Below are positions 35,121 through 44,945 of a stretch of 64,000 nt of DNA, one piece after another. The notes beneath the pieces were generated by a model that saw nothing but the letters and a program-made list of their open reading frames with translations, was not told the DNA's origin and did not search any database. The translations under genes were made by a program, and so were the position numbers. Each line of letters opens with the position of its first letter. Position 1 is the stretch's first letter. This DNA comes from Peptococcaceae bacterium BICA1-7 (GTDB lineage Bacteria > Bacillota > Desulfotomaculia > Desulfotomaculales > Desulfocucumaceae), in NCBI GenBank assembly GCA_000802095.1, contig JUEB01000017.1, positions 248,001 to 312,000 on the forward strand, in the 5' to 3' direction.

Positions 35121-36368
35121 CTAGGCCCTGCTACAGGAGCTACTGACCTTGCAGGCCGCACAGTCGGAATTCATGTTGAATTCAGTTTCCTGGTCCAGGG
35201 GGGACATGGCCCGCAATCTTTCCACTATGGGAGGCATTACCTCCATGAAATAGCTGACATCTTCAGGCTTATTGTCTATCCCCAGGGTGAGCCTTATAGA
35301 CCCGTGGGCCACCTCGTGAGGAATGCCCATGGAAAGAAGAACGTGGGAGGGCTCCAGGGAGCCCGATGTGCAGGCTGACCCGCTGGAAGCAGCCACTCCC
35401 TTCATGTCGAGGCTTAGCAGCATGGACTCTCCCTCAATAAATTCGAAGGTAAAGCTGGCGTGATTGGGAAGTCTCAAAGTGGGGTGCCCGGTGAGCTTCA
35501 CCCGGCCTATCTTGCCGGTGACCTCACTGATTAAGCTATCCCTCAAACCTTTGAGGTATTCACTTTCCTTTTCCATATTGGCGGCGGCCAGCTCAGCGGC
35601 CACACCCAGGGCGATTATCCCCGGCACATTTTCAGTGCCGGCCCGGCGCAGCCTCTCCTGGGCGCCCCCGTGCAGCAGTGTCTGGCGCCAGCGGGTGCCC
35701 TTGCGGATATAAAGGGCTCCCACCCCTTTAGGGCCGTATATCTTATGTCCGGAAATGGAAAGCAGGTCCACTTCCAGGTCATTAACATCTACTGGAATCT
35801 TTCCAAAGCTCTGCACGGCATCGGTATGGAATATTATTCCCCTGGAGCGGGCCAGTTTTCCTATTTCCTTGATCGGCATAATGGTTCCCACTTCGTTGTT
35901 GGCGTGCATAATAGTGATTAGTATGGTCTTGTCGGTTATAGCATTGGCTACATCTTCAACGCGGACCATGCCGTGTTTATCCACCGGAAGTATGGTTACG
36001 GTAAAACCTTCCTTGCCCAGGGCCTTTACCGTGTTCAACACGGCGTGGTGCTCCACCGCCGAGGTTATTATGTGGTTGCCCTTGTTTTTGTTGGAGTAGG
36101 CTACCCCGTGTATGGCCATGTTATCTGATTCAGTCCCGCCGCTGGTAAATACTATCTCATTGGCAGTGGCCCCTATAGCCGCGGCCACCTTCCCCCTGGC
36201 CTCCTCCAGAGCCTTTCTTATCTTGCGCCCAAAAGAATGAAGGCTGGTAGGATTGCCAAAATTTTCCTCCACAAGATACTCGTACATTACCTTTGCCACC
36301 TCGGGCCTCACCGGCGTGGTGGCGCTGTGGTCAAAATAAATCCTGCGCACCGACTTTTCCTCCTTCAA
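35121..36368 (-). CDS. iscS: Cysteine desulfurase IscS/NifS
   Basis: This 415-residue PLP enzyme removes sulfur from cysteine for Fe-S clusters and thiolated tRNA. Visible: start RIYFDHSATTPVRPEV, PLP-lysine in SISGHKIYGPKG, active cysteine in SSGSACTSGSLEPSHVL. A C-terminal extension ends in cysteines (DCAACKVSSSCSRA), which may pass sulfur on. It is preceded by rrf2. Confidence 0.96.
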   Translation of the reverse strand: MKEEKSVRRIYFDHSATTPVRPEVAKVMYEYLVEENFGNPTSLHSFGRKIRKALEEARGKVAAAIGATANEIVFTSGGTESDNMAIHGVAYSNKNKGNHIITSAVEHHAVLNTVKALGKEGFTVTILPVDKHGMVRVEDVANAITDKTILITIMHANNEVGTIMPIKEIGKLARSRGIIFHTDAVQSFGKIPVDVNDLEVDLLSISGHKIYGPKGVGALYIRKGTRWRQTLLHGGAQERLRRAGTENVPGIIALGVAAELAAANMEKESEYLKGLRDSLISEVTGKIGRVKLTGHPTLRLPNHASFTFEFIEGESMLLSLDMKGVAASSGSACTSGSLEPSHVLLSMGIPHEVAHGSIRLTLGIDNKPEDVSYFMEVMPPIVERLRAMSPLDQETEFNMNSDCAACKVSSSCSRA

Positions 36369-36397
36369 GTATTCAAACTGTTTTTACCTTACCGGTA

Positions 36398-36832
36398 TTA
36401 TTCCTTACCCTGCTGATTCTTTTCCTTATCCCTGCACATATCTGCAAGGCTTATAGAATCCAGAACCTGTACTATACTGTCACGAACTCTCTCCCAGACG
36501 GTCCTGGTTATGCAGAAGTCGGCCTGATCACACTCTGCCGTCTTCAGCTCGCTAACACACTCCACCGGCGCTATAGGTCCCTCCAGAACCCTGATTATCT
36601 CACCCACACGGATTTCTTCCGGGCTGCGGGCCAGAATATATCCCCCCTGGGCGCCCCTGACGCTTTTTACCAGCTGGGCCTTACGCAGTATAGCAATAAG
36701 CTGCTCAAGATAGTGCTCGGATATATTCTGCATTTCAGCTACATTTTTAAGAGGTATGGGACCGGCCCCATATCGGGTGGCCAGGTAGAACATAGCCTTG
36801 AGACCGTAATGTCCTCTGGTTGAAAGACGCAA
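36398..36832 (-). CDS. Rrf2 family regulator (IscR-like)
   Basis: This 144-residue regulator probably controls the Fe-S assembly operon. It has a winged-helix start (LRLSTRGHYGLKAMFYLA) and the dimer helix with cysteines C, C and C in the pattern VECVSELKTAECDQADFC (gaps of 8 and 5 residues). These could hold a [2Fe-2S] cluster. The TTG start at 36832 has GGAGGTGA 4 bases upstream and gives the family N-terminus; an ATG eight codons earlier has no such site. Its position ahead of iscS matches Rrf2/IscR systems. Confidence 0.92.
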   Translation of the reverse strand: MRLSTRGHYGLKAMFYLATRYGAGPIPLKNVAEMQNISEHYLEQLIAILRKAQLVKSVRGAQGGYILARSPEEIRVGEIIRVLEGPIAPVECVSELKTAECDQADFCITRTVWERVRDSIVQVLDSISLADMCRDKEKNQQGKE

Positions 36833-36926
36833 TCCCTCACCTCCAAACCAATCCATACTGTTTTAGTCGGGATTAAAAATATAATAGCACGGGCCAAACT
36901 GGCAGTCAATAAGAAACCCGACCAAA

Positions 36927-38258
36927 TTAGTAAGAATTAAAATTTTTCAGCCTCTCCAGCATTTTTTTAATCTCCTTTTCCTCTCCGCTCTCCGAGGGGG
37001 AATAAAACTCCCTGTCCAGAAGGTTGTCAGGCAGATACTGCTGTCTGACATAGCCGCCCGGGTATGCGTGGGGATATTTATACTGGTTCTTCTTGCCGCT
37101 CCCGGCCAATTTCTCCAGCCTGAAATAGCTGGAGTCCCTCAGATGGTCGGGAACACCAGCTGCCCTTAAGTCTTCCACTGTCTTAATGGCGCTGTCTATA
37201 CCTGTCACCACAGAATTGCTCTTGGGGGCTAAAGCCACGTACAGCGCAGCCTCGGCCATAATTATCCTGGCCTCCGGAAACCCTATTCTTTCCACCGCCT
37301 GGGAGGCAGCCGTGGCCACTAAAAGCGCCCTGGGATCGGCAAGCCCCACATCCTCGGCAGCATGTATCATTATCCGGCGGCATATGAACTCAGGATCCTC
37401 ACCGGCGGATATAAGACGGGCCAGCCAGTACAGGGTGGCCTGGGGGTCGGACCCCCGCATACTCTTTATAAAGGCCGATATAACATCGTAGTGCTCATCC
37501 TGGCGGTCGTACTGGAGAATCCTGCCCCCGCAGGACTCCCTGACTGCCTCCAGGGTAACCACCCTTACCCCTTCCCCGCCCGGAGGAGTGGTCATCACCG
37601 CCATTTCCAGGCAGTTTAGCGCTCCTCTGGCATCCCCGTTGGAGATGGAGGCTATATATTCAAGGGCTCCCTCCTGAAAATCCGTTTTATACTGTCCCAG
37701 CCCATTTTCGCTGTCCTCCAGAGCCCTTTTCAATACTCTCAGTATGGCCCCCTCCGAAAGGGGCTCCAGCCTGAAAAGCCGGGACCTGCTGATCAGCGGG
37801 CGGTTCACTGTAAAAAGGGGATTTTCCGTGGTGGACCCGATAAGGATGACCAGGCCGCTTTCCACAAACGGAAGCAGGGCATCCTGCTGGGCCTTGTTGA
37901 AGCGGTGAATTTCATCAATGAAAAGTATGGTGCCCTCCCCGTAAAGTGAGCGCCTTTCCCCGGCCTCCTTGACAACCTTGCGGATATCCGCCACCCCGGC
38001 CATAACGGCATTAATGGTTTCAAAGTGCGATCTGGTCATCCTGGCCACTATCCTGGCCAGAGTTGTTTTCCCTGTTCCCGGGGGGCCGTGAAGAATAACG
38101 GATCCCAGGCTGTCGTTTTCGATAGCCCTCCTCAGCGGCTTTCCCGGCCCCAGTATGCCTTTTTGCTCTTCGAAATGGATAAGCCTCTCCGGGCGCATCC
38201 TTTCGGCCAAAGGCGATCTTCTGGTATTTTGGCTGGCCTGCTCAAAAAGGTTTTCCAC
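36927..38258 (-). CDS. rarA: Replication-associated recombination protein A (RarA/MgsA)
   Basis: This 443-residue AAA+ ATPase acts at stalled replication forks. Walker A ([14 protein letters not shown]), Walker B ([20 protein letters not shown]), sensor 1 (IGSTTENP) and the C-terminal tetramer region ([20 protein letters not shown]) are present. I chose the GTG at 38258, which has AGAGGG upstream; a longer frame from a TTG at 38282 has none. A terminator-like hairpin lies 30 bases upstream on the same strand, suggesting attenuation. Confidence 0.95.
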   Translation of the reverse strand: MENLFEQASQNTRRSPLAERMRPERLIHFEEQKGILGPGKPLRRAIENDSLGSVILHGPPGTGKTTLARIVARMTRSHFETINAVMAGVADIRKVVKEAGERRSLYGEGTILFIDEIHRFNKAQQDALLPFVESGLVILIGSTTENPLFTVNRPLISRSRLFRLEPLSEGAILRVLKRALEDSENGLGQYKTDFQEGALEYIASISNGDARGALNCLEMAVMTTPPGGEGVRVVTLEAVRESCGGRILQYDRQDEHYDVISAFIKSMRGSDPQATLYWLARLISAGEDPEFICRRIMIHAAEDVGLADPRALLVATAASQAVERIGFPEARIIMAEAALYVALAPKSNSVVTGIDSAIKTVEDLRAAGVPDHLRDSSYFRLEKLAGSGKKNQYKYPHAYPGGYVRQQYLPDNLLDREFYSPSESGEEKEIKKMLERLKNFNSY

Positions 38259-38287
38259 TGGACATCCCTCTTTTTTAAACAAAATAA

Positions 38288-38314
38288 GCCTGGCTAAATT
38301 ATAAATGGCCAGGC
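38288..38314 (-). promoter_or_regulatory. Terminator-like hairpin in the rarA leader
   Basis: On the minus strand, a 7-bp stem (GCCTGGC/GCCAGGC) is followed by TTATTTTG, 30 bases ahead of the rarA start. Another hairpin (CGCCCG/CGGGCG) lies at 38345-38375, and a third (CCTCTG/CAGAGG) at 38399-38432. The upstream gene has its own terminator, so this could be a regulated leader of rarA. Confidence 0.45.
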
Positions 38315-38475
38315 GGCATAAAGTCCATATAAGCTATAACAAACCGCCCGGAAGAATAAATTCTCCATACGGGCGACCCGCTAGCGACATTGATAGACAC
38401 CTCTGCCGTAAAAAAAACGGCACCACAGAGGAATTAAAATGTTTTTTGCATGCTGTTAATGTATGTCCTAATAAA

Positions 38476-38647
38476 CCACAGCACACAGAGGACACAGAGT
38501 TTTTAGCCCTGCCTGAATGTTTAATAATATTTTTACTAAATTGATCTGGAGAAAGACTGGCATAGCTTCTCGAATTGCAAATTTCCACCCACAGACCTGA
38601 TAGTAGTGCCTGTTAGCTTTTCTCTGTGATCTCTGTGTCCTCTGTGG
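38476..38647. repeat. MITE-like CACAGAG element, copy 3 (inverted)
   Basis: Terminal inverted repeats of CACAGAG units and the interior CCCTGCCTGAATGTT, the reverse complement of the interior segment in copies 1 and 2. This copy has a longer middle part. It lies between rarA and the winged-helix gene. Confidence 0.75.
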
Positions 38648-38735
38648 CTTTAAAAAAGACATTCAGTATTTCCAGGCCAGCCATTCTGACTTTAAGGTAT
38701 CCATAAAGCATAGTATCCTGGTGTAAAAAAAATAA

Positions 38736-38757
38736 AGGCCGGCTTTTTAACCGGCCT
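38736..38757 (-). terminator. Terminator of the winged-helix gene
   Basis: A 7-bp stem (AGGCCGG/CCGGCCT) overlaps the stop codon and is followed by a T-run on the minus strand. Confidence 0.85.
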
Positions 38758-39031
38758 GCTTGATCAGGGAAAGAAACTCATCTCCCAGTCGTGTAAGGCT
38801 GCATATTTTACTTTTTCCCTCGGTGGAAACCTCTACCAGGCCAAGGGCGTATAGCTGCATAACCACATGATCCAATACCGCCCTCTTTACTTTTGCGGTA
38901 AGGGAGAGTTCCTCCTTGTTCATGCTGCCCTGGTCCACCAGCGCCAGCAGCACCCTTTCCGCCTCATCAGGCAGGCGGTCATTAACCTTTAAAAAATAGT
39001 CCGCCAGCGGAGTGCCTACCATCGCACTCAC
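38747..39031 (-). CDS. Winged-helix DNA-binding-like protein (94 aa)
   Basis: This 94-residue protein folds like a small winged-helix domain (about 30-85): SMNKEELSLTAKVKRAVLDHVVMQLYALGLVEV. No effector domain is seen. It could be a transcription regulator or part of one. Its neighbours do not suggest a target. Confidence 0.8.
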   Translation of the reverse strand: MSAMVGTPLADYFLKVNDRLPDEAERVLLALVDQGSMNKEELSLTAKVKRAVLDHVVMQLYALGLVEVSTEGKSKICSLTRLGDEFLSLIKQAG

Positions 39032-39149
39032 CTCCTCACTCCAAATATTTATTGAATATCTAAAGCCCGTTTCTAGACCTTGCTAATAGTATGGTCACTT
39101 TCTCAATTAAATAATACGTACGGTAGAAAAAAATCGCCCTGGCGGGCGA

Positions 39150-39250
39150 TTAAGCTATCAGCTATCAGCTGTCAGCAGTCAGTAAAAAGACTTCCTTGGG
39201 GCATATCTCATAAGTATTTCCGGATGGCTGATAACTGACGGCTGACAGCT
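39150..39250. repeat. GCTATCAGCTGTCAG repeats
   Basis: An inverted arrangement of AGCTATCAGCTGTCAGC and GGCTGATAACTGACGGCTGACAGCT-like segments in the gap upstream of the thioredoxin gene's terminator. Related short copies occur near 14960, 22670 and 25106. Function unknown. Confidence 0.5.
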
Positions 39251-39259
39251 ATAAAAATA

Positions 39260-39280
39260 AAAAGCGCCTTTGGCGCTTTT
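39260..39280 (-). terminator. Terminator of the second thioredoxin gene
   Basis: A 9-bp stem (AAAAGCGCC/GGCGCTTTT) with a 3-base loop and T-rich tail on the minus strand. Confidence 0.8.
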
Positions 39281-39334
39281 AAACAAGCCCCGTCGGGCGC
39301 AATATATATGTACATAAGTTATAAGGCCGTGATA

Positions 39335-39664
39335 TTAAGTGTGCTTATCAAGTATGGTCTTAAGCTCCTTCTTTGTCCTGAAGCCTACGAATCTGTCAAC
39401 CTCTGAACCTCCCTTGAACATTACCAGGGTGGGGATGCTGTTTATCTTATACTCAGCCGGCACACCACGATTCTGGTCAACATTCACCTTGGCTACCTGA
39501 ATCTTACCCTGATATTCGTTGGCTATCTCTTCCACTACGGGAGCAATCATCTTGCAGGGGCCACACCATTCTGCCCAGAAATCCACCAGCACAGGGGTTT
39601 CGGTTGTAGCTAAAAAATCTTTAAAGGTCCCGTCATCCAGGTTTTTTATGAGGTCACTGGCCAA
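39335..39664 (-). CDS. Thioredoxin (second copy)
   Basis: This 109-residue thioredoxin has WCGPC (VDFWAEWCGPCKM) and INSIPTLVMFKGG. It closely resembles the thioredoxin at 16429-16746 in length and motif; the two are not identical. It stands alone with its own terminator. Confidence 0.95.
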   Translation of the reverse strand: MASDLIKNLDDGTFKDFLATTETPVLVDFWAEWCGPCKMIAPVVEEIANEYQGKIQVAKVNVDQNRGVPAEYKINSIPTLVMFKGGSEVDRFVGFRTKKELKTILDKHT

Positions 39665-39761
39665 TAAAATCTCCCCTTCCTTTTCTTTCTACTAAATATT
39701 TGTGATATTTGTGCAAAAAAATTATGCTTATAAAAAATAAAGACCGGTACCTGATATTATA

Positions 39762-40511
39762 TTATTTACAAAAAGTTGTTGTCAATGTATTTTGGTTTCC
39801 GGACCGGCTCTGGCAGAGTTCCCTTACCACCACCCCGGCCAGTATCATGCCGGCCACCGGAGGGACAAAGGATATGCTGGCAGGTACTTTTCTTCCTGCT
39901 TCATCACGGACCTCATTTACCTTCCGGGGCTCTTCGGTGGAAAAAACAACTTTCAGCCCGGAGGTTATACCTTCTTTTCTGAGCCTGGATCTGACCGACC
40001 GGGCCATGGGGCACACCGAGGTCCTGGATATGTCCTCTACCCTGAAAAGGGTGGGGTCCAGCTTATTCCCTGTGCCCATGCTGGAGACAATGGGCAGGCC
40101 CTCTCTGAGACAAAATGCTATAAGGTCCACCTTGGCCTCCATGTCGTCAATAGCGTCCACCACGTAGTCAGGCCGGTCTTTCAGTATTTTTTCTCCATCC
40201 CCGGGCCGGTACCGGTTCCCGTAACTTGCTACCACCGCCGAGGGATTGATTCTCAGTACCCGGCCGGCCATAAGCTCAACCTTGGACAGTCCTACCGTAT
40301 CATCCAGCGCATGCAGCTGCCGGTTTATATTGCTTACTGACACTATGTCGAAATCAATCAGAGTAAAGCTTCCCACCCCGGCCCTGGCCAGGGCCTCCAC
40401 GGCATAGGACCCCACCCCTCCCAGACCAAATACTGAAACTGTACTTTCCCCCAGTATCTTTACAGCCTCCGGACCTATGAGCATTTCGGTCCGGCTAAAC
40501 CTGCTATTCAA
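39762..40511 (-). CDS. tcdA: tRNA threonylcarbamoyladenosine dehydratase TcdA
   Basis: This 249-residue ThiF/E1-like enzyme converts t6A to cyclic t6A at position 37 of tRNA. It has the ATP-binding loop (VSVFGLGGVGSYAVEALARAG) and DFDIVSVSNINRQLHA, then VVDAIDDMEAKVDLI. It is the third gene of hisS-aspS-(6S)-tcdA, the same order as in Bacillus (yrvM). Confidence 0.94.
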   Translation of the reverse strand: MNSRFSRTEMLIGPEAVKILGESTVSVFGLGGVGSYAVEALARAGVGSFTLIDFDIVSVSNINRQLHALDDTVGLSKVELMAGRVLRINPSAVVASYGNRYRPGDGEKILKDRPDYVVDAIDDMEAKVDLIAFCLREGLPIVSSMGTGNKLDPTLFRVEDISRTSVCPMARSVRSRLRKEGITSGLKVVFSTEEPRKVNEVRDEAGRKVPASISFVPPVAGMILAGVVVRELCQSRSGNQNTLTTTFCK

Positions 40512-40578
40512 TACCTAATCACCTATTTCCATACCTAAACTCACGAACTCAATAACATTTCGGATAAAAATAAAAATC

Positions 40579-40598
40579 TTCGATCTCTTCAGATCGAA
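40579..40598 (-). terminator. Terminator downstream of the 6S RNA
   Basis: An 8-bp perfect stem (TTCGATCT/AGATCGAA) with a CTTC loop, followed on the minus strand by a long T-rich tail. Confidence 0.8.
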
Positions 40599-40635
40599 AA
40601 TTATTAAGACAAACACTTAAATGAATTATTCGCAA

Positions 40636-40828
40636 AATCACCCCACAAGTGCCGTAAACCCCAAAGTTTCTTGAACCTTAGCTAAATAAGTGGGTGTCCT
40701 CCTGATTACTTATGTTACCTTCAATACAAAGGTCTACAGCCACAACCAGAGACCGGGCTCCCAATGTCAATGTGTTGGTTTAAAACTTCAAGGTGTCCAC
40801 GCACACAGTAGGGTAATTTGCTTTTGTA
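40636..40828 (-). ncRNA. ssrS: 6S RNA
   Basis: This stretch, read on the minus strand, fits 6S RNA: a long rod with closing stem (CCCTAC...GTGGGG), a large central bubble and a terminal stem-loop (ACCTT...AAGGT; CTCTGGTT pairs with AATCAGGAG). It contains CACCTTGAAG and AAGGTTCAAG, resembling segments of E. coli 6S RNA. It lies between aspS and tcdA, where Bacillus carries its 6S-1 gene (bsrA). 6S RNA mimics an open promoter and binds the housekeeping RNA polymerase. Ends are approximate. Confidence 0.88.
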
Positions 40829-41015
40829 GTATTATGTTATCATATTACTCCCCAACATGCAAGCATCGATATTCTCTAGTCTTTACTCCGGGGCAAATCT
40901 TCTATTAATATTATGAGCAATTCTTACTACATTATACGCGCATATTTCCCCATTGTTTACCAAAAAGTTATTTATTGGACATAATATGACAAGCTCCCTG
41001 TTATGCTGCAGAAAT

Positions 41016-42806
41016 CTACGCCTTAACCTTTACCTCGGTTTTTATATGAAGCTCCCTAAGCTGGGCCCGGTCTACCAGATTGGGGGCGCCGGTCATCAGG
41101 CACGCCGCGCTGGCTGTTTTGGGGAAGGGTATAACGTCCCGTATGCTTTTCTTTCCTGCCAGAAGCATCACCAGACGGTCAAAGCCAAAAGCTATGCCAC
41201 CATGGGGCGGGGTTCCGTACTCAAAGGCCTCCAGCATAAAGCCGAATTTCTCCATGGCCTCTTCCTGGGTAAGGCCAAGGGAGTTGAACATTTTCTCCTG
41301 GATGTCCCGGCGGTGGATGCGAATGCTCCCCCCGCCTATTTCAACCCCGTTGAGCACCAGGTCGTAGGCCCTGGCCCTTACCTGTCCCGGATCGGAATCC
41401 ATCAGTTCAAGGTCCTCCTCCCTGGGAGAGGTGAAGGGGTGGTGCATGGCATAATAACGTTTCTCCTCCTCATCATACTCAAGCAGGGGGAAATCAAGCA
41501 CCCACAGGAAATTAAACCTGTCTTCCGGTATCAGGCCGGTGCGGTCGGCCAGGTGCAGCCTTAGTGCCCCCAGAGAGGCCCCCACCACTGCCGGCCTGTC
41601 CGCCACAAAGAGCAGCAGGTCACCCTCGGCGGCCCCCAGGCGGTCTAATATAGTGTTCATTTCATCCTTATTGAAGAATTTGGCAATGGGTGACTTGACC
41701 CCGTCGGCGGTAACCAGCAGGTAGGCCAGCCCCCTGGCCCCATAGTTGGCGGCAAAGGCTGTCAATTCGTCTATTTCCTTGCGGCTGAAACTTCCGCAGC
41801 CCTTGGCGTTAATCCCCCTGACCAGGCCGCCGGACTCCACCACCGAGGCGAATACCTTGAAGCCGCACCCCCGGGCGATATCTGATATATCCTTCAGCTC
41901 CATGCCGAACCTGGTGTCGGGCTTGTCCGATCCGTAGCGATCCATAGCCTCCCGGTAGGTCATGCGGGGGAAGGGGTTGCTTATCTCCAGTCCCGCCATT
42001 TCCCTGCACAGATAGCTGATCATCTCCTCCATCAGGGAGACTATGTCATCCACATCCACAAAGGACATCTCAATATCAATCTGGGTAAACTCGGGCTGCC
42101 TGTCGGCACGCAGGTCCTCGTCCCTGAAGCAGCGGACTATCTGGTAGTACCTGTCCATCCCGGACACCATCAGTATCTGCTTGAACTGCTGGGGAGACTG
42201 GGGCAGGGCGTAAAATTTCCCGGGGTTAAGCCGGCTGGGAACAAGATAGTCCCTTGCCCCCTCCGGGGTGCTCCTGGTAAGAATGGGAGTTTCAATTTCC
42301 CAAAAGCCGTGATCATCCAGAAAAACCCTTACAGCTCTGGCAGCCCTGTGCCTCAGCTCAATGGACTTTTGCATCTCCGGCCTCCTCAGATCCAGGTAGC
42401 GATAGCGCAGGCGGAGGTTTTCATCCACATCAACACCATCCTCTATGTAAAAGGGAGGGGTTTTGGACCGGTTTAATATCCTCACCTCACTGACCTCCAC
42501 ATCCACCATGCCGGTGGGGAGAGAGGTGTTTTCAGTCCCCTCGGGCCTGGGAACCACCTTTCCGGACACCGCCAGAACATATTCGCTTCTTATTGTTTCA
42601 GCCTTGATAAAGGCCTCACTGTTAAATTCCTGGCTAAACACCAGCTGAACTATGCCGGTCCTGTCCCTTAAGTCTATAAATATCAGGCCCCCGTGATCCC
42701 GGCGGCGCTGCACCCAGCCGGCGAGAACAACCTGGTCACCAGTGTTCCCCGCCCTCAATACCCCGCACATGTGAGTCCTTTTCATGCTGCCCATGCTTTC
42801 CGACAT
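41016..42806 (-). CDS. aspS: Aspartyl-tRNA synthetase
   Basis: This 596-residue class II enzyme has an N-terminal OB-fold ([26 protein letters not shown], in parts), the catalytic domain ([21 protein letters not shown]), a GAD insertion and motif 3 ([16 protein letters not shown]). It begins one base after the hisS stop with GGAGGGG inside hisS, so the two are coupled. The operon is under the T-box. Whether it charges tRNA-Asp only, or also tRNA-Asn, cannot be told. Confidence 0.97.
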   Translation of the reverse strand: MSESMGSMKRTHMCGVLRAGNTGDQVVLAGWVQRRRDHGGLIFIDLRDRTGIVQLVFSQEFNSEAFIKAETIRSEYVLAVSGKVVPRPEGTENTSLPTGMVDVEVSEVRILNRSKTPPFYIEDGVDVDENLRLRYRYLDLRRPEMQKSIELRHRAARAVRVFLDDHGFWEIETPILTRSTPEGARDYLVPSRLNPGKFYALPQSPQQFKQILMVSGMDRYYQIVRCFRDEDLRADRQPEFTQIDIEMSFVDVDDIVSLMEEMISYLCREMAGLEISNPFPRMTYREAMDRYGSDKPDTRFGMELKDISDIARGCGFKVFASVVESGGLVRGINAKGCGSFSRKEIDELTAFAANYGARGLAYLLVTADGVKSPIAKFFNKDEMNTILDRLGAAEGDLLLFVADRPAVVGASLGALRLHLADRTGLIPEDRFNFLWVLDFPLLEYDEEEKRYYAMHHPFTSPREEDLELMDSDPGQVRARAYDLVLNGVEIGGGSIRIHRRDIQEKMFNSLGLTQEEAMEKFGFMLEAFEYGTPPHGGIAFGFDRLVMLLAGKKSIRDVIPFPKTASAACLMTGAPNLVDRAQLRELHIKTEVKVKA

Positions 42807-42807
42807 T

Positions 42808-44079
42808 CTATTCCCCTCCGTACATCTTCTTTTTTATCTGGCCGGCCAGCTCATTCAGGGTCATTTCAACCTGCGCCCCGCTGGCCATATCCTTAACCCC
42901 GGCAGCGCCCCTCTTAAGCTCATTGCCTCCCAGTATGACCACAAAGCGGCAGCCGGTCTTTCCAGCATATTTCATCTGGGCCTTCATACTCCGGCCCAAA
43001 TAGTCCTTATCGGCGCTTAGGCCGCCTTTCCTAAGGGCAAAGAGAATTTCAAAGGCCTCCCTTTCAGTGTCAGGATCGGCATTAACCACAAATACATCCG
43101 GCCTGTCCCTCCCCGGAAGCTCTATGCCCTGCCCCTTCATGGTCAGGAGTATTCTTTCCACCCCCAGGGCAAACCCCACCCCCGGGGTGGGCTGGCCGCC
43201 CACAGCCTCAATCAGCCCGTCGTACCGGCCTCCCCCGCCGATGGAGCTCTGGGCCCCAATGTCCCGGGACATCACCTCAAAGGCGGTATTGGTGTAATAA
43301 TCCAGCCCCCTTACCAGGCGGCTGTCCACCTGGTAGGCTATCCCCAGCCTGTCCAGGTACCCCTTAACGCTGCTGAAGTGGCTCTCGCAGTCAGGGCAAA
43401 GGCAGTCCAGTGTGGTAGGGGCGCCGGACGAAATATCCGCACACTCTTTCTCCTTGCAGTCCAGTATCCTTAAGGGGTTTCTTAGAAACCTCCCCCTGCA
43501 GTTAGAACACAGGCTGCTAAGCCTGGGATCAAGAAACTGCTGCAGCCTTTCTCTCAGGTCCGACCTGCACCTGGGGCAGCCCACGCTGTTTATGTGGAGC
43601 TCAAGCCCCTTTAGTCCGAGGCGCCCGTAAAATTTCATGATCATGGCGATAAGCTCGGCATCAACAGCCGGCAGCGGAGAGCCCAGCACCTCGGCGCCCA
43701 GCTGGTGAAATTGCCTGAATCTGCCGGCCTGGGGCTTATCGTACCGGAACATGGGGCCGGTATAATACAGCTTCACCGGCTGGGGGCCCGCATTAAGATT
43801 GTTTTCCAGATAGGCCCTTACCACCGGGGCAGTCAGCTCCGGCCTGAGGGTGATGCTGCGGTCCCCCTTGTCCCGGAAGGTATACATCTCTTTCTCTACT
43901 ATGTCCGTGGTATCCCCCACTCCTCTTTCAAAAAGCTCGGTATGCTCGAAAATGGGGGGCCGAATCTCCTCATAGCAGTATTCCCGGCAGATAGTCCTGA
44001 AGGTATCCTCCACGTACCTCCACCCGGCCGCCTCTTCGGGAAGAATGTCGGCCGTGCCACGGGGCCTGGCGGTAATCAT
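42808..44079 (-). CDS. hisS: Histidyl-tRNA synthetase
   Basis: This 423-residue class II synthetase has motif 1-2 ([22 protein letters not shown], in parts; [16 protein letters not shown]), the HisRS signatures [15 protein letters not shown] and [14 protein letters not shown], and the C-terminal anticodon domain. Motif 3 is [10 protein letters not shown]. It is the first gene after the T-box and is followed by aspS. Confidence 0.97.
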   Translation of the reverse strand: MITARPRGTADILPEEAAGWRYVEDTFRTICREYCYEEIRPPIFEHTELFERGVGDTTDIVEKEMYTFRDKGDRSITLRPELTAPVVRAYLENNLNAGPQPVKLYYTGPMFRYDKPQAGRFRQFHQLGAEVLGSPLPAVDAELIAMIMKFYGRLGLKGLELHINSVGCPRCRSDLRERLQQFLDPRLSSLCSNCRGRFLRNPLRILDCKEKECADISSGAPTTLDCLCPDCESHFSSVKGYLDRLGIAYQVDSRLVRGLDYYTNTAFEVMSRDIGAQSSIGGGGRYDGLIEAVGGQPTPGVGFALGVERILLTMKGQGIELPGRDRPDVFVVNADPDTEREAFEILFALRKGGLSADKDYLGRSMKAQMKYAGKTGCRFVVILGGNELKRGAAGVKDMASGAQVEMTLNELAGQIKKKMYGGE

Positions 44080-44118
44080 AACGGTAAACCTCCTTCTATT
44101 TGCTAACAGGTACTACTT

Positions 44119-44272
44119 ACCGGTCGGAATACAGAAGCCAGAATTCAGAATTCAGAAGTCTTTACATGGCTACGTGGGCGGGTATCCTGCCCCAAACGGC
44201 GCTAACAAAGGAAAAATAGGAATGCACTATTATTCTGGATTCTGGATTCTGAGTTCTGGATTCCGACCGGCA
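44119..44272. repeat. Paired inverted GAATCC/GGATTC repeats
   Basis: The segment at 44119-44160 (GGTCGGAATACAGAAGCC...) and the segment at 44230-44272 (…CTGGATTCCGACCGG) are roughly reverse complements. They could form a long hairpin between the T-box and hisS. Both belong to the dispersed heptamer family. Confidence 0.6.
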
Positions 44273-44287
44273 ATCCTTACTTATAAG

Positions 44288-44640
44288 AAAAAAGTAAACC
44301 CCCATACCCGACCTTAAACAGAAGGTCAGGGACGGGAGTTCCCGCGGTGCCACCCTGAATTGGAATAGTATCCCACTCTTAAGCCTGTAACGGGGCCTCC
44401 GTGCCTTCTTACTAAGGAATGGGGACACACCTCTCTTAAAAGCTGTGCTCTGGGGGTCAGAGGAATGTCCCCGATCGGGGTGGTTGTTGGTCTTTCCCAA
44501 TTCCTAATTCCCAATTCCCAATTTTCAGAAGGCCGCTCCCGGGTGTTCTTTCGGCGGCTTTCCACAGAGGAGCTTGCAGTCTTGGGGCTCCCCCTCCCTG
44601 TCCGGAAAGTGATCGCTTACTGGTCCCGGTCATCGCTTTA
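44288..44640 (-). promoter_or_regulatory. T-box leader of hisS-aspS
   Basis: On the minus strand, the T-box sequence AGGGTGGCACCGCG (44343-44356) is followed by a terminator helix (GACCTT/AAGGTC core, 44310-44327) and T-run (44288-44293). The stem I region lies near 44535-44640, with GACTGCAAGCTCC and GGGGAGCCCC. A CAC (His) triplet in GAACACC is a candidate specifier, matching hisS as the first gene, but I am not sure of it. Between stem I and the antiterminator lies a dispersed repeat (44414-44523). Confidence 0.88.
44414..44523. repeat. GGGGACA/TGTCCCC repeat, copy A (inside the T-box leader)
   Basis: Contains AAGGAATGGGGACACACCT, then GGTCAGAGGAATGTCCCCG and ATCGGGG, followed by repeats of the TTCCCAATTCC type. 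A related copy lies at 44690-44885. It separates stem I from the antiterminator of the T-box. Confidence 0.75.
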
Positions 44641-44689
44641 AATATACTTCCCCCAAAATTCTATGCAATTGCTTAATATTTGTCAATAA

Positions 44690-44885
44690 CAAGGAATGGG
44701 GACACACCTGCTGAAGCAAAGGATACTTAAAAGGAAAGGGGACACACCTCCCTGATGAGACCTACTCTGAGGGTCGGAGGAATGTCCCCGATCGGGATAA
44801 TGTCCCCGATCGGGATGGCTTTTGGTCTCCCCCAACCCCTAATCCCCAACCCCAATTCCCAATAATGTCCCCGATATGAATGTCT
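44690..44885. repeat. GGGGACA/TGTCCCC repeat, copy B
   Basis: The same segments as in copy A, partly doubled: AAGGAATGGGGACACACCT, GGGGACACACCTCCCTG and GGAGGAATGTCCCCGATCGG, then a second ATGTCCCCGATCGGG. It fills the gap before the DUF896 gene. Confidence 0.75.
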
Positions 44886-44945
44886 TCGTGACAGGAATGT
44901 TCCCCATATGCTGTGATATAATACCATTAAGGGGTGATATGAAAA

